Shown here in pieces: positions 47,095 through 55,608 of a stretch of DNA of 64,000 bases. The notes beneath the pieces were generated by a model. That model searched no databases and had not been told where the DNA came from. It saw only the letters and a program-made list of their open reading frames with translations. The DNA lies in NCBI RefSeq assembly GCF_019823065.1, contig NZ_CP081966.1, forward strand, positions 2,325,501 to 2,389,500, written 5' to 3'. The translations under genes were made by a program, and so were the position numbers. Position 1 is the stretch's first letter. Every line of letters begins with the position of its first letter. Source of the DNA: Pseudomonas mosselii. Its GTDB lineage: Bacteria > Pseudomonadota > Gammaproteobacteria > Pseudomonadales > Pseudomonadaceae.

Positions 47095-48015
47095 CTATAC
47101 GCCCGGTGACAGCGGCTGCAACATGCCGTCCGGGCGCAGCGTGGCGAAGCGCTCGCGCAGCCACAGGTGCAGCTGGGCCACCGCCGGGGTGAGCTGCTTG
47201 CGGTGCGGGCACACCAGGGTCACCGGGGTCAGCTCGCCGGGGTGTTCGGGCAGCAGGACCTCCAGCTCGCCGGCGGCGACATTGGCGCTGACATCCAGCC
47301 ACGACTTGTAGACGATGCCTTCGCCTTCCAGCGCCCAGCGCCGCACCACATCGGCGTCGTCGCTGAACAGCGGCCCGCGCACCTGCACGGTGCGGTTGCC
47401 GAGCCGCCATTTGTCGTAGACCCGGCTTTGCTGCAGGTACAGCAGGCAGTCGTGCTGCTGCAGCTCGTCAGGGCTGCCCGGCCGGCCATGGCGGGCCAGG
47501 TAGTCGGGCGAGGCCACCAGCACCCGACGGTTCCACGGCGCCAGCGGCAGGGCGATGTAGTTGGCGTCCTCGTTCTGGCCGTAGCGGATGGCGACATCCA
47601 CCGGATCGCGGTAGAGGTCGGCCAGCTGGTCGGAGAGGAACAAGCGCAGTCCGAGCCCCGGATGCTCGCGGCGAAACGCGCTGAGCCAGGGCCGCAACAG
47701 GTTGCGCCCCATGTCCGAGGGCGCCGCCACCTGCAGCACGCCGCGCAGGCAGCTGTGGCTGCCGTGCAGGTCCTCGCGACCCTGGCGCAGGGCGTCGAGC
47801 ACGCGCTGGGCGGTGGGCAGGTACAGCTCGCCCTCGGCGGTCAGGCGCAGGCTACGAGTGGTGCGGGCGAACAGGCGCACATCCAGTTCGCGTTCCAGGC
47901 GCTTGATCGCCGCCGCCACCTGGCCGGGCAGCAGGTCGGCCTCGTGGGCCGCGGCGGTGAAGCTGCCCAGGGCGCTGGCACGGGCGAACAGTTCGAGGTC
48001 GTTGATGCGCAGCAT
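47095..48015 (-). CDS. LysR-type regulator
   Basis: A 306-residue LTTR (LRINDLELFARASALGSFTA ... QVAAAIKRLERELDVRLFAR) of the CrgA-like group. The start is ATG 48015, which has GGAG correctly spaced; a GTG six bases upstream would not. It is divergent from nfsB at 48120 and may regulate the nitroreductase and/or the LysE gene downstream. Confidence 0.88.
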   Translation of the reverse strand: MLRINDLELFARASALGSFTAAAHEADLLPGQVAAAIKRLERELDVRLFARTTRSLRLTAEGELYLPTAQRVLDALRQGREDLHGSHSCLRGVLQVAAPSDMGRNLLRPWLSAFRREHPGLGLRLFLSDQLADLYRDPVDVAIRYGQNEDANYIALPLAPWNRRVLVASPDYLARHGRPGSPDELQQHDCLLYLQQSRVYDKWRLGNRTVQVRGPLFSDDADVVRRWALEGEGIVYKSWLDVSANVAAGELEVLLPEHPGELTPVTLVCPHRKQLTPAVAQLHLWLRERFATLRPDGMLQPLSPGV

Positions 48016-48119
48016 TTTCACTCCAGGGATGAAAGTGTTGCTGCATTGTGCTGGTTTTTCTTTACCGCCGGGAAGATAAGATGCGGCTCATTCACGATCC
48101 CTTTTAGGAATTGCCGTAG

Positions 48120-48773
48120 ATGGATACCGTTGCCCTCGCCAAACGCCGTTACACCACCAAAGCCTACGACGCCAGCCGCAAGATTCCCCAGGCCACCATC
48201 GATGCCTTGCTCGAGCAGCTGCGCCACAGCCCGTCCTCGGTCAACTCGCAGCCTTGGCACTTCGTCGTGGCCGACAGCGCCGAAGGCAAGGCGCGCCTGG
48301 CCAAGGCCACCGACGAGCGTTTCGCCTACAACAGCCCGAAGCTGCGCGATGCCTCCCATGTGATCGTGTTCGCCGCCCGCACCAACATGACCGAAGGCCA
48401 CTTGCAGGCGGTGCTGGCGCAGGAGGCCGCCGACGGGCGCTTCCGCACCGAGCAGGCCCGTGATGGCCAGGACCAGACCCGTCGCGGCTACGTCGACCTG
48501 CACCGCTATGATTTCAAGGACCTGCAGCACTGGATGGAGAAGCAGGTCTACCTGGCCCTGGGCACCGCACTGCTGGGCGCCGCCGCCCACGGCCTGGACG
48601 CCACGCCGATCGAAGGCTTCGACGCCAAGGCCCTGGACGCCGAACTGGGCCTGCGCGAGCAGGGCTTCACCAGCGTGGTGCTGCTGAGCCTGGGCTATCG
48701 CAGCGAGGAGGATTTCAATGCCGGGCTGAGCAAGTCGCGGTTGGCGGCGGCTGAGGTGTTTACTTTTCTGTGA
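48120..48773 (+). CDS. nfsB: Oxygen-insensitive NAD(P)H nitroreductase, NfsB-like
   Basis: A 217-residue FMN enzyme of the NfsB branch, matching its usual length of 217. Recognised from RRYTTKAYDASRKIP near the N-terminus (FMN contact), HSPSSVNSQPWHFVV and HYxxxx-type later segments, and the C-terminal SKSRL segment that clasps FMN. It reduces nitroaromatics and quinones by two electrons. Divergent from the LysR gene above. Confidence 0.92.
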   Translation: MDTVALAKRRYTTKAYDASRKIPQATIDALLEQLRHSPSSVNSQPWHFVVADSAEGKARLAKATDERFAYNSPKLRDASHVIVFAARTNMTEGHLQAVLAQEAADGRFRTEQARDGQDQTRRGYVDLHRYDFKDLQHWMEKQVYLALGTALLGAAAHGLDATPIEGFDAKALDAELGLREQGFTSVVLLSLGYRSEEDFNAGLSKSRLAAAEVFTFL

Positions 48774-48804
48774 TTGATGGTAGGTAGGGCTGTACCTTGC
48801 AACT

Positions 48805-48860
48805 ATCAGGTGAATAGCCGTGTTCTGGCTGCCACGCCCTCCATGCCGAACGAGATCAGT
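48805..48860 (-). pseudogene. Decayed fragment of a VasX-like effector gene
   Basis: The minus strand reads ARLISFGMEGVAARTRLFT, which aligns with GLSVVGMEGVPAGARLLA inside the intact effector at 50063-52681. CACGCCCTCCATGCCGA is identical at 48833-48849 and 51311-51327, and the flanking bases differ mostly by transitions. A stop follows at once. It lies just downstream of the DUF6708 gene. Confidence 0.55.
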
Positions 48861-48866
48861 CTGGCT

Positions 48867-50063
48867 CTACGGCTGACCGATACTGTCGACCCCATGGGGC
48901 GTATCCTTCTCGATATCGGGAGTTTGACTTTGGCTCTTGGGCCGACGTTTAGAGGCACGGGTTTTCCTCTCCGGCCGTTTGCCAGGGCGTATGGCCCAGA
49001 GGTAGGCATTTTCCCGCAGCCTTTCCTGGATATGGGGGGGGTAATCGTCAACTGTGGTTAGTGCCGGGACGGGTTTTCCCGGCAGGCCGGCTTCACGGAT
49101 AATCTTGGGCCATCGAGGCTTCCAGCACAGCAGGAGGCTCATCCAGTGGCCTGTTCCGATGATCAGGAAGGCAGGAGAGATCAGCAGCAGACCGCACTTG
49201 ATGACGCGTGGTGAACTGCGGAAGTAGTGGGTCAGGCCTTCGAACTGAGGCGTGAAGGCTTGCCAGGGCCAAGGGAAGTGCGAGGTGATGTGGGGGCGCG
49301 GTAGCCCCTCCGGTCCGTCATCCATGAAGCGGCGGATAAACTCCCATTCGGCTTGAATCTCCGCGAAATTATTGGCGGATTTGCCGACCCAGATCAGTTC
49401 AGGACGCAGTGTGCCAGTAAAAACGGGCGACCATGTGAGTTCCAGCGGCATGCCCATGCCACCTGGTGGTGCATACTTTTTATCAGAGCCGCTGGACGAT
49501 ACGCCGTTCCACGGGAGCGTGACGATCCCTCCGCAGTATGGCGGGCGGTGGAGGTAGACTTGTTGGGTGGTGCGGTTGAAGCGTATCAACAGGTGGCGTG
49601 ATGTAAACATCTCAAAGCGTGTGAAACGGAAACCATACTTTAGGTAAATCCATAAAAGCCATGGATCCAAGCAGAGAAAGAAAATTGTGGTGATTAGGAG
49701 TTCTCCATACGGTTCACCTTGATAATTGTAGGCTAATGCGATTAATTCCTTAATGGAATCAGTGGTGAAATATAACTCGAATGTGATTACCGCTATGATT
49801 GCAAGGGAAAGGATGGTGATCAAGCCACGTTTGTCCTCCCACATGCCGCAGCGCATTTCGAGCACATGCTCGTTGTACACGTAGACTGGGCCACGGCTCT
49901 TTGGGGTTTCGCATACTGATTTTTTTGCAGCTGCAACGTATTCTTCGTCTTCGCTTTCGTAAACCCCTCTATTTTTGATTGTTTTGTTCTGTTTTTTAAA
50001 GGCTTCGCGTTTCTCTTTAGGGTGTATGGCTGCCAGCCATGAGAACCACTCAATAAAATACAT
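48867..50063 (-). CDS. DUF6708-like membrane protein paired with the T6SS effector
   Basis: A 398-residue protein with two membrane pairs: ITILSLAIIAVITFELYF with LLITTIFFLCLDPWLLWIYL near the N-terminus, and CGLLLISPAFLIIGTGHWMS toward the C-terminus. Such DUF6708 proteins commonly follow VasX-type effectors and are candidates for immunity or accessory function. The start codon overlaps the effector stop (TAATG at 50061-50065). The 5' half is clearly AT-richer than the surrounding genome, as is the 3' end of the effector. The C-terminal 50 residues are Lys/Arg/Ser-rich and look disordered. Confidence 0.65.
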   Translation of the reverse strand: MYFIEWFSWLAAIHPKEKREAFKKQNKTIKNRGVYESEDEEYVAAAKKSVCETPKSRGPVYVYNEHVLEMRCGMWEDKRGLITILSLAIIAVITFELYFTTDSIKELIALAYNYQGEPYGELLITTIFFLCLDPWLLWIYLKYGFRFTRFEMFTSRHLLIRFNRTTQQVYLHRPPYCGGIVTLPWNGVSSSGSDKKYAPPGGMGMPLELTWSPVFTGTLRPELIWVGKSANNFAEIQAEWEFIRRFMDDGPEGLPRPHITSHFPWPWQAFTPQFEGLTHYFRSSPRVIKCGLLLISPAFLIIGTGHWMSLLLCWKPRWPKIIREAGLPGKPVPALTTVDDYPPHIQERLRENAYLWAIRPGKRPERKTRASKRRPKSQSQTPDIEKDTPHGVDSIGQP

Positions 50064-52681
50064 TAGATCACCTCGCTCATGGCATTAAACAACGCTTTGA
50101 GCTCTTCGGCGTCCTTTAGGTATCCTTTGTCGGATGGTTTAAGGCGGAAACAGCATTTGCTACACCACTTCTCCAATGCGTCGTCATCGATAATGAGTAA
50201 GGTTACAGTGGTGCCTAATATAATAGCGCCGCCTATCCAGCTCAAGCGGCTCAGAAACATCATGGCGGCACGGTTGGCTGCCAATTCTGCGGAGAGTGTG
50301 GATAAAGTGGAGAATAAGCTGCTTTTCCATGTTTGATTGGCACTCATTGATAGCCATTGGAAAAACGCACTCGCTTTTGAAAACGCAATTCCTCCCTGCC
50401 CCAGAATTAGGGCAATCGTAGATACAGCTCTTGTCCTGTATGCTGCGGCAAGCATTGATTTGGATCTGATTTTTGCTTCTTCGGCATCTGAAATGTCCCA
50501 CGCAATACTGACAACGCCCCCCACCGTCGCCAACGCCGCCCCCCATAGCCGATAGCGCCCCAGGCTGATGTCCGCTCCCCGCGCAATCGCGCTGTTCCGC
50601 TCGACGCCCAGCAGGGTCTGTTCCGTCCCCACTGCCAGTAGCTCGAATCCCGCTGCCGCACTGGCCAATCCTGCGGCCACCACCTCGCTCCAGAAACGCC
50701 GGTCCTTGTCATCCCGCTGCCCCTGCAACAGGAGCAGTCCCGCCTCCAGCAGGAGCAGGCCACTGGCCAGCCGAAGCCGATAGAACGAATGAGCATGAGC
50801 GCCCTGCAACGTCTCCACATAGGCGCGATCAAGGCGTCGGACCATGGGGGCCGCCACCCGTCCTCGCGAGGGGGTGTCACCCTCGAGTGCGTGTTCACTC
50901 AGGCGCAGGTTGATGGCTTGCTCGCCCAGCGAGGCGATGAGGTAGGTGCCCAGGCGCCGGTATAGCAGGCGATCCATGTTGCCGGGGGCGCCGGCCTGCA
51001 GGCTCTGGCGCCCCAGTTGACCCAGCCAGGCCAAGGCCCCGGCGGTGTTGAGGGCGCTGTGCTGGGCCAGCTGGTCGAGGTGGCCGTCCACCCGGCTGAA
51101 CTGCGAGGCGAGTTCCTTGGCGTACTTGAGTGAAGTGTCCACCTGCTGCCAGTGATCGTATTCCGGTGGCAGCGCTTGCAACGCCTGGCGTGTCTGCTCC
51201 AGCACCTCGGCAATGGCGCGCTGGTTGAAGACGAAGGAACGCAGGGCCAGGTTGTCGGGCGTCAGCGTGTCGGCATGCCACCACTGGGCGAGCAGCCGCG
51301 CCCCGGCTGGCACGCCCTCCATGCCGACCACGCTGAGCCCGGTCTGGTGAGCGAAGCACAGGCCGCTGCGCAGGTCGTTCTCGTCGTAGTAGGCCAGGGC
51401 CGCGAGCAGCTGCTCAGATTGCAGCCAGGCGAGGTGGTCGTCGGCCCGCACGTCGGCCAGGCGCTGCGCTTCGAGGCCGTGGGATTCGAACCAGGCCAGC
51501 TGGTCATGCATGGCCTTGAGGTCGACGTGTGGCAGGTAACGCGCCTCGAACTGCCGGGCGAACTCGCCGTTGTTCCCCCGGGCCTCAAGGTCCTGGCGCC
51601 TGAGTGCGCCTGCGGTATCGAGAATGCCTTCCTTGGCCTGCGCCCACCAGGCGGCCATCTGCGGGTTGGCGCCCTGGTCGGCACCGGCGAGGTGGGCGCG
51701 CATGGCCTCTTTGTGACGGTCGACCAGCGCGGCGACCTTGCGCTCACTGAATTGCTGATGCAGTTCGGTGAAGGCCTGGGCGACCAGCACCTTGCGCTCG
51801 TTGCTGGGGCCGGGTTTTCCCGCGACCGACTCCGAGGCTTGCAGCCAATCCTTCAGGTGTTCCATGCCCGCGTTGCGCCAGGCATTGAGTTGCTGGGTGA
51901 TGCCGATGGCATCTTCCACCACCACCGCGATACCACGGGCTTCGGGTTTGCCGGCAACCGGGCCCAGCATGTACCGGGCTGCCGTCAGCGAGTGGACGCT
52001 GGTTTCACTGAACAGCTGGTTGTCCAGCAGCTTGCGCAATGAGCTGTCGGTTTGCGCAGCGAAATCGGCGACCAGGTCCAGTTGGTCATGGCGCAGCACA
52101 TAGGGCCTGGGCGTCGGGCAGCCAAGGCCGGTGAAAGCGGCAACATCCACGGCCGGCAGCCTGTCGCGTCGACGCAGCAGTTGCTGCTGGGCCGCTTCGG
52201 TCAACGGGTCGGGGCTGTAGAACAGGCGCAGCTCGGCCAGGTCTTCGAGGTCATGGACGTTGAACGCCAAGGCCGTGTTGCGAATCATGTCGCGCAGGGT
52301 GTGGACATCTGTGGCGTCTGGCTCGGACTGCCCGGGGGCAACCAGCGACAAAGAACCGTTCGCCGCAATGCGATAGGGCGGGTGCAGGCTGTGCTGCCCG
52401 CTGCGCTTGCGTTTCTCCATGACATACAGGAAACCTTGGCGCAGTGGCCGGATGGCATAGTTGGCCTGCTGGAGCGTGGCAACGCTGTAGGGATGGCGCA
52501 GGTGTTCGGGCAGGGTTGGCAAGCGCAGGCGCTGGCCGGTAGTGCCGGCAACGGCCGCATAGCGCAGGGGCAGGATGGTGAAGGTGCGCGTGCAATGGAC
52601 GGCGGGCCCGCTGGCGAAGGGGGCCTCCAGGGCCTCGCAGGCTTGCCGATTGATTTCGAGCAGTTTGTTGAAGTCGAACAT
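50063..52681 (-). CDS. VasX-type T6SS effector (BTH_I2691 family)
   Basis: An 872-residue protein. The N-terminus (ILPLRYAAVAG, YAIRPLRQGFLYVMEK) is the VasX N-terminal region that adapts the toxin to the T6SS spike. The middle is helical, and the C-terminal 200 residues contain several hydrophobic segments, e.g. ASGLLLLEAGLLLLQG and LSWIGGAIILGTTVTLLIID, as expected of a membrane-permeabilising colicin-like toxin. From about 50500 to the stop at 50063 the DNA becomes AT-rich, suggesting that the C-terminal end was acquired separately. No VgrG, PAAR or Tss genes are in the window, so this is an orphan effector island. Confidence 0.75.
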   Translation of the reverse strand: MFDFNKLLEINRQACEALEAPFASGPAVHCTRTFTILPLRYAAVAGTTGQRLRLPTLPEHLRHPYSVATLQQANYAIRPLRQGFLYVMEKRKRSGQHSLHPPYRIAANGSLSLVAPGQSEPDATDVHTLRDMIRNTALAFNVHDLEDLAELRLFYSPDPLTEAAQQQLLRRRDRLPAVDVAAFTGLGCPTPRPYVLRHDQLDLVADFAAQTDSSLRKLLDNQLFSETSVHSLTAARYMLGPVAGKPEARGIAVVVEDAIGITQQLNAWRNAGMEHLKDWLQASESVAGKPGPSNERKVLVAQAFTELHQQFSERKVAALVDRHKEAMRAHLAGADQGANPQMAAWWAQAKEGILDTAGALRRQDLEARGNNGEFARQFEARYLPHVDLKAMHDQLAWFESHGLEAQRLADVRADDHLAWLQSEQLLAALAYYDENDLRSGLCFAHQTGLSVVGMEGVPAGARLLAQWWHADTLTPDNLALRSFVFNQRAIAEVLEQTRQALQALPPEYDHWQQVDTSLKYAKELASQFSRVDGHLDQLAQHSALNTAGALAWLGQLGRQSLQAGAPGNMDRLLYRRLGTYLIASLGEQAINLRLSEHALEGDTPSRGRVAAPMVRRLDRAYVETLQGAHAHSFYRLRLASGLLLLEAGLLLLQGQRDDKDRRFWSEVVAAGLASAAAGFELLAVGTEQTLLGVERNSAIARGADISLGRYRLWGAALATVGGVVSIAWDISDAEEAKIRSKSMLAAAYRTRAVSTIALILGQGGIAFSKASAFFQWLSMSANQTWKSSLFSTLSTLSAELAANRAAMMFLSRLSWIGGAIILGTTVTLLIIDDDALEKWCSKCCFRLKPSDKGYLKDAEELKALFNAMSEVI

Positions 52682-52912
52682 CCGATGTCCTCAGCGAAGC
52701 TGTTCATGCAGGCGTGTTAGTACCGAGCCCGTGGCTGTTGCAGCCAGCCACGGGCGACGTTACGCAGACCTGAAACACTAGCGAGGAACGGATTCTGGGT
52801 GGTCGACAGGGCTTCCCAAGTCCGCGTAGGACGTTTCTCTGATTTTCCCTTTCAGGGCTATTTGGCAGCATTCGCTTACAGTTCTTGGGAGAACCTGCCT
52901 GAGGATGCCCCC

Positions 52913-53128
52913 ATGCCGAAGCCCGCGAGCAGATCGACCCCCGCATCGCCAGCCTTGCCGACCGGCGTGGTCCGCACCTGGTCCCGGGTCAGGGCGCTGA
53001 TCCACCATGCCGGGCTGCTCAATGCCAGTCTCAAGGGCGACACCCGCCGGGCCATCGACCTGTATGAGGACGAGTGGCTCGACGAGCAGGCATTCATCGC
53101 GCTGGTGCTCAACCTGGGGCAGTCCTGA
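52913..53128 (+). CDS. Small conserved-looking protein of unknown function
   Basis: A 71-residue protein: MPKPASRSTPASPALPTGVV, a basic Ser/Pro-rich start, then RVRALIHHAGLLNASLKGDTRRAIDLYEDE, a predicted helical region. GAGG at 52901-52904 is eight bases before the ATG. The codon use is like that of the neighbours. No family recognised. It sits alone in a 230-bp gap downstream of the effector's promoter region and is convergent with a LysE gene. Confidence 0.5.
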   Translation: MPKPASRSTPASPALPTGVVRTWSRVRALIHHAGLLNASLKGDTRRAIDLYEDEWLDEQAFIALVLNLGQS

Positions 53129-53164
53129 ATCACCACCCAGGCCTTGCGAGGGAGCAGTCGAGCG

Positions 53165-53797
53165 TTACACCGCCCGGGTGTTGACCAGGCGCACGCCCAG
53201 GCCGATGAACAGCGCGCCGGTGGCGCGCTTGAACCAGGCGGCCAGGGGCGAAGCCTTCAGGCGCAGGCCGAAGCGCCAGGCGGTGAAACAGTAGAAGGAA
53301 TGCACCAGGCAGACGATCAGTGCGCCGCTCAGGTACATCGCCGCGAACTGGCCGAAGATCGGCCGCCCAGGCTCGAGGAACTGCGGCAGGAAGGCGCAGA
53401 AGAACACCAGGGTCTTGGGATTGCTCACCGAGACCAGGAAGGCCTCCACGGCGATCCGCCATTGCGTCTGGGGTGGCGTCGCGACCACCTGGGCCGCCGG
53501 GGCGGCGGGGCCTCCTTTACCCAGCAACTGGCGCAGGCCGAGGTAGATCAGGTAGCCGGCACCGGCCAGCTTCAGCACCAGGAACGCCGTGGGCAGCGAG
53601 ATCAGCAGGGCGCCCACGCCCATGGCCACGGCGGTGATCGTCAGCAGTTGCGCGGTGAGGTTGCCGAACAGGGTCATGCCCATGCCGGAGGGGCCGTAGC
53701 GCAGGGCGTTGCGCACCGTCAGCAGGACGTTGGGGCCGGGGATCAGCGAGGTGAGCAGGTAGGCGAAGGAGAAGGTCAGCCAGAGGTGCAGGGCCAT
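53165..53797 (-). CDS. LysE/RhtB-family exporter
   Basis: A 210-residue membrane protein; SLIPGPNVLLTVRNALRYGP carries the PGP motif, and AFLVSVSNPKTLVFFCAFLPQF the NPK-type hallmark. This is the third LysE homologue in the window and the closest to homoserine/threonine exporters of the RhtB group. AGGA lies upstream of the ATG. The upstream region holds an intergenic repeat. Confidence 0.88.
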   Translation of the reverse strand: MALHLWLTFSFAYLLTSLIPGPNVLLTVRNALRYGPSGMGMTLFGNLTAQLLTITAVAMGVGALLISLPTAFLVLKLAGAGYLIYLGLRQLLGKGGPAAPAAQVVATPPQTQWRIAVEAFLVSVSNPKTLVFFCAFLPQFLEPGRPIFGQFAAMYLSGALIVCLVHSFYCFTAWRFGLRLKASPLAAWFKRATGALFIGLGVRLVNTRAV

Positions 53798-53876
53798 GGG
53801 GGCGCGTCCTTTGCGCGGGGAAAGTCGAACAATGCCAGCAATCGGGGCGGGCTGCCATGGGTACTACGCCAACCTG

Positions 53877-53997
53877 GAGCGGCCTTGCCGAGGCGTCGGA
53901 CCGGTCGGAAAGGGCTGCGCAGCAGCCCCGGGATTTCAGCATTGTTGCAAAGATCGCCGGGGCCGCTTTGCGTCCCTTTCGCGACGCAAGGCCGCTC
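53877..53997. repeat. GAGCGGCCTTG-armed intergenic repeat
   Basis: GAGCGGCCTTGC (53877-53888) and its complement GCAAGGCCGCTC (53986-53997) enclose a GGGCTGC-GCA-GCAGCCC inner hairpin. This is the same design as 15164-15272 and a full-length version of 33932-33967. It lies in the gap between the LysE gene and the aldo/keto reductase. Confidence 0.8.
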
Positions 53998-54074
53998 AGA
54001 GAGATCACGCCAGTTGAGAAATCTCCGCAAGACAATTGATCCCACGCTCTACGCCCCAGACTCAGACCTAGACG

Positions 54075-55082
54075 TCAGCGCGGTAGGCGCCCGCTGACGA
54101 AGTGCGCCACATCGTTGAACCCGGGTGTCGAGGCATGGCCCGGCGTCACCAGCGAGTCGATGAACGCTTCGTCCTCCGCCGTGATCTTCACTGCCAGCGC
54201 GCCGGCATAGGTGTCCCACTGCGCCTCGGTGCGCGGCCCGACGATGGCCGAGCTGACCAGGCGGTTGTTCAGCACCCAGGCGATGGCGAACTCGACGATG
54301 CCCACGCCCTTGGCCCCGGTGTAGGCATGGATCTTCTGGGCGATGGCCAGCGACTCCTGGCGCCATTCCACCTCCATGATGCGCTTGTCCTGGCGGCCGG
54401 CGCGGCTGCCTTGGTCCGGGGTCGAGCCGGGCGCGTACTTGCCGCTGAGCACGCCGCGGGCCAGCGGGCTGAACGGCACCACGCCCAGGCCATGGTAGGC
54501 GGCGGCGGTCAGTTGCTCGGGCTCGGCCTGGCGGTTGACGATGTTGTACAGCGGCTGGCTGACCACAGGCTTGGCCACGCCGAGCTTCTCTGCCAGGTTG
54601 CAGATCTCGGCGATGCGCCAGCCACGGAAGTTGGACACGCCCCAGTAGCGGATCTTGCCCTGGGCCAGCAGGTCGCCGATGGCGCGCACGGTCTCTTCCA
54701 GCGGTACGGTGTGGTCCTCGCGGTGCAGGTAGTAAATGTCCAGGTAGTCGGTGCCCAGGCGTGTGAGGCTGGCCTCGATGGCGTTGAACAGGTGCTTGCG
54801 CGACAGGCCGCTGCGGTTGGGCACGCCATCGACCGGGCCGTAGCCAGCCTTGGAGGCGATGATCCAGTCGTGGCGGTTGCGCGCCACCGCCTCGCCGACG
54901 ATCTCCTCGGAACGGCCGCCGTTGTAGACGTCGGCGGTGTCGACGAAATTGATGCCCTGGTCCCAGGCCTTGTCGATGATGCGCAGCGAGTCTTCGGTGC
55001 TGGTCTGCTCACCGAACATCATGCTGCCCAGGGTGAGGGTCGAGACGTGCAGGCCGGAGCGGCCGAGGGGGCGGTAGATCAT
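54075..55082 (-). CDS. Aldo/keto reductase
   Basis: A 335-residue AKR with the catalytic tetrad visible: D48 and Y53 (FVDTADVYNGG), K78 (IASKAG) and H120 (DIYYLHREDH). The barrel strand SQPLYNIVN follows. NADPH-dependent reduction of aldehydes or ketones is expected; the specific substrate is unknown. No recognisable partner gene is close. Confidence 0.9.
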   Translation of the reverse strand: MIYRPLGRSGLHVSTLTLGSMMFGEQTSTEDSLRIIDKAWDQGINFVDTADVYNGGRSEEIVGEAVARNRHDWIIASKAGYGPVDGVPNRSGLSRKHLFNAIEASLTRLGTDYLDIYYLHREDHTVPLEETVRAIGDLLAQGKIRYWGVSNFRGWRIAEICNLAEKLGVAKPVVSQPLYNIVNRQAEPEQLTAAAYHGLGVVPFSPLARGVLSGKYAPGSTPDQGSRAGRQDKRIMEVEWRQESLAIAQKIHAYTGAKGVGIVEFAIAWVLNNRLVSSAIVGPRTEAQWDTYAGALAVKITAEDEAFIDSLVTPGHASTPGFNDVAHFVSGRLPR

Positions 55083-55176
55083 TGCGAGTCATCCTTTCCT
55101 TACAGTGTGGGTGAGCTTGTTTTACACAGTTCACCTCGGTATTGAAAGCTCGCGGTGGCCAAGGCAAGGCGTGCGC

Positions 55177-55608
55177 TCAGGGCGTCGGCAGGCCGAGCAG
55201 TTCACGCCTTGTCTCCAGGGCAATGGTTGCATAACCCTTGCCGGTACCCCGGTTGCGCAACCCATGGTCATGCTGGGCCGTCACGTCTTCCCAGCATTCG
55301 ATCGACAGCAGCTGGCAGTAACTGCTGTCGGTCTCGAGCTCGAAGTCTATGAAGCGTTCGGTATCGGTCAACAGACTGCCCGTCAGGCTGGCCATGCCGG
55401 GGAAGTCGAACTCAAGGTCCAGCAGCAGGGAGCGTGTCCAGTCGATCCCGTGGCTTTCGGCGACGCGTAGCAGGGCAGGCGGTACCTCACGGGTGAGCCA
55501 GGGGCGTGCCGACTCTCTGATGCGATGGGCAGTGAGCAGGTTCTGCTCCTGCACATTGAGTTGTCGTTTCCTGAGCAACCGCTGGATATCCAGGGAGCGC
55601 GAGTTCAT
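55177..55608 (-). CDS. Protein of unknown function, coupled to the next upstream gene
   Basis: A 143-residue protein, no signal peptide or membrane segment. Its middle has MASLTGSLLTDTERFIDFEL and SIECWEDVTAQHDHGL, with an acidic cast. It starts at ATG 55608, overlapping the stop of the preceding gene by 4 nt. No family is recognised with confidence. The strict overlap says that it works with the 315-residue protein encoded before it. Confidence 0.55.
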   Translation of the reverse strand: MNSRSLDIQRLLRKRQLNVQEQNLLTAHRIRESARPWLTREVPPALLRVAESHGIDWTRSLLLDLEFDFPGMASLTGSLLTDTERFIDFELETDSSYCQLLSIECWEDVTAQHDHGLRNRGTGKGYATIALETRRELLGLPTP

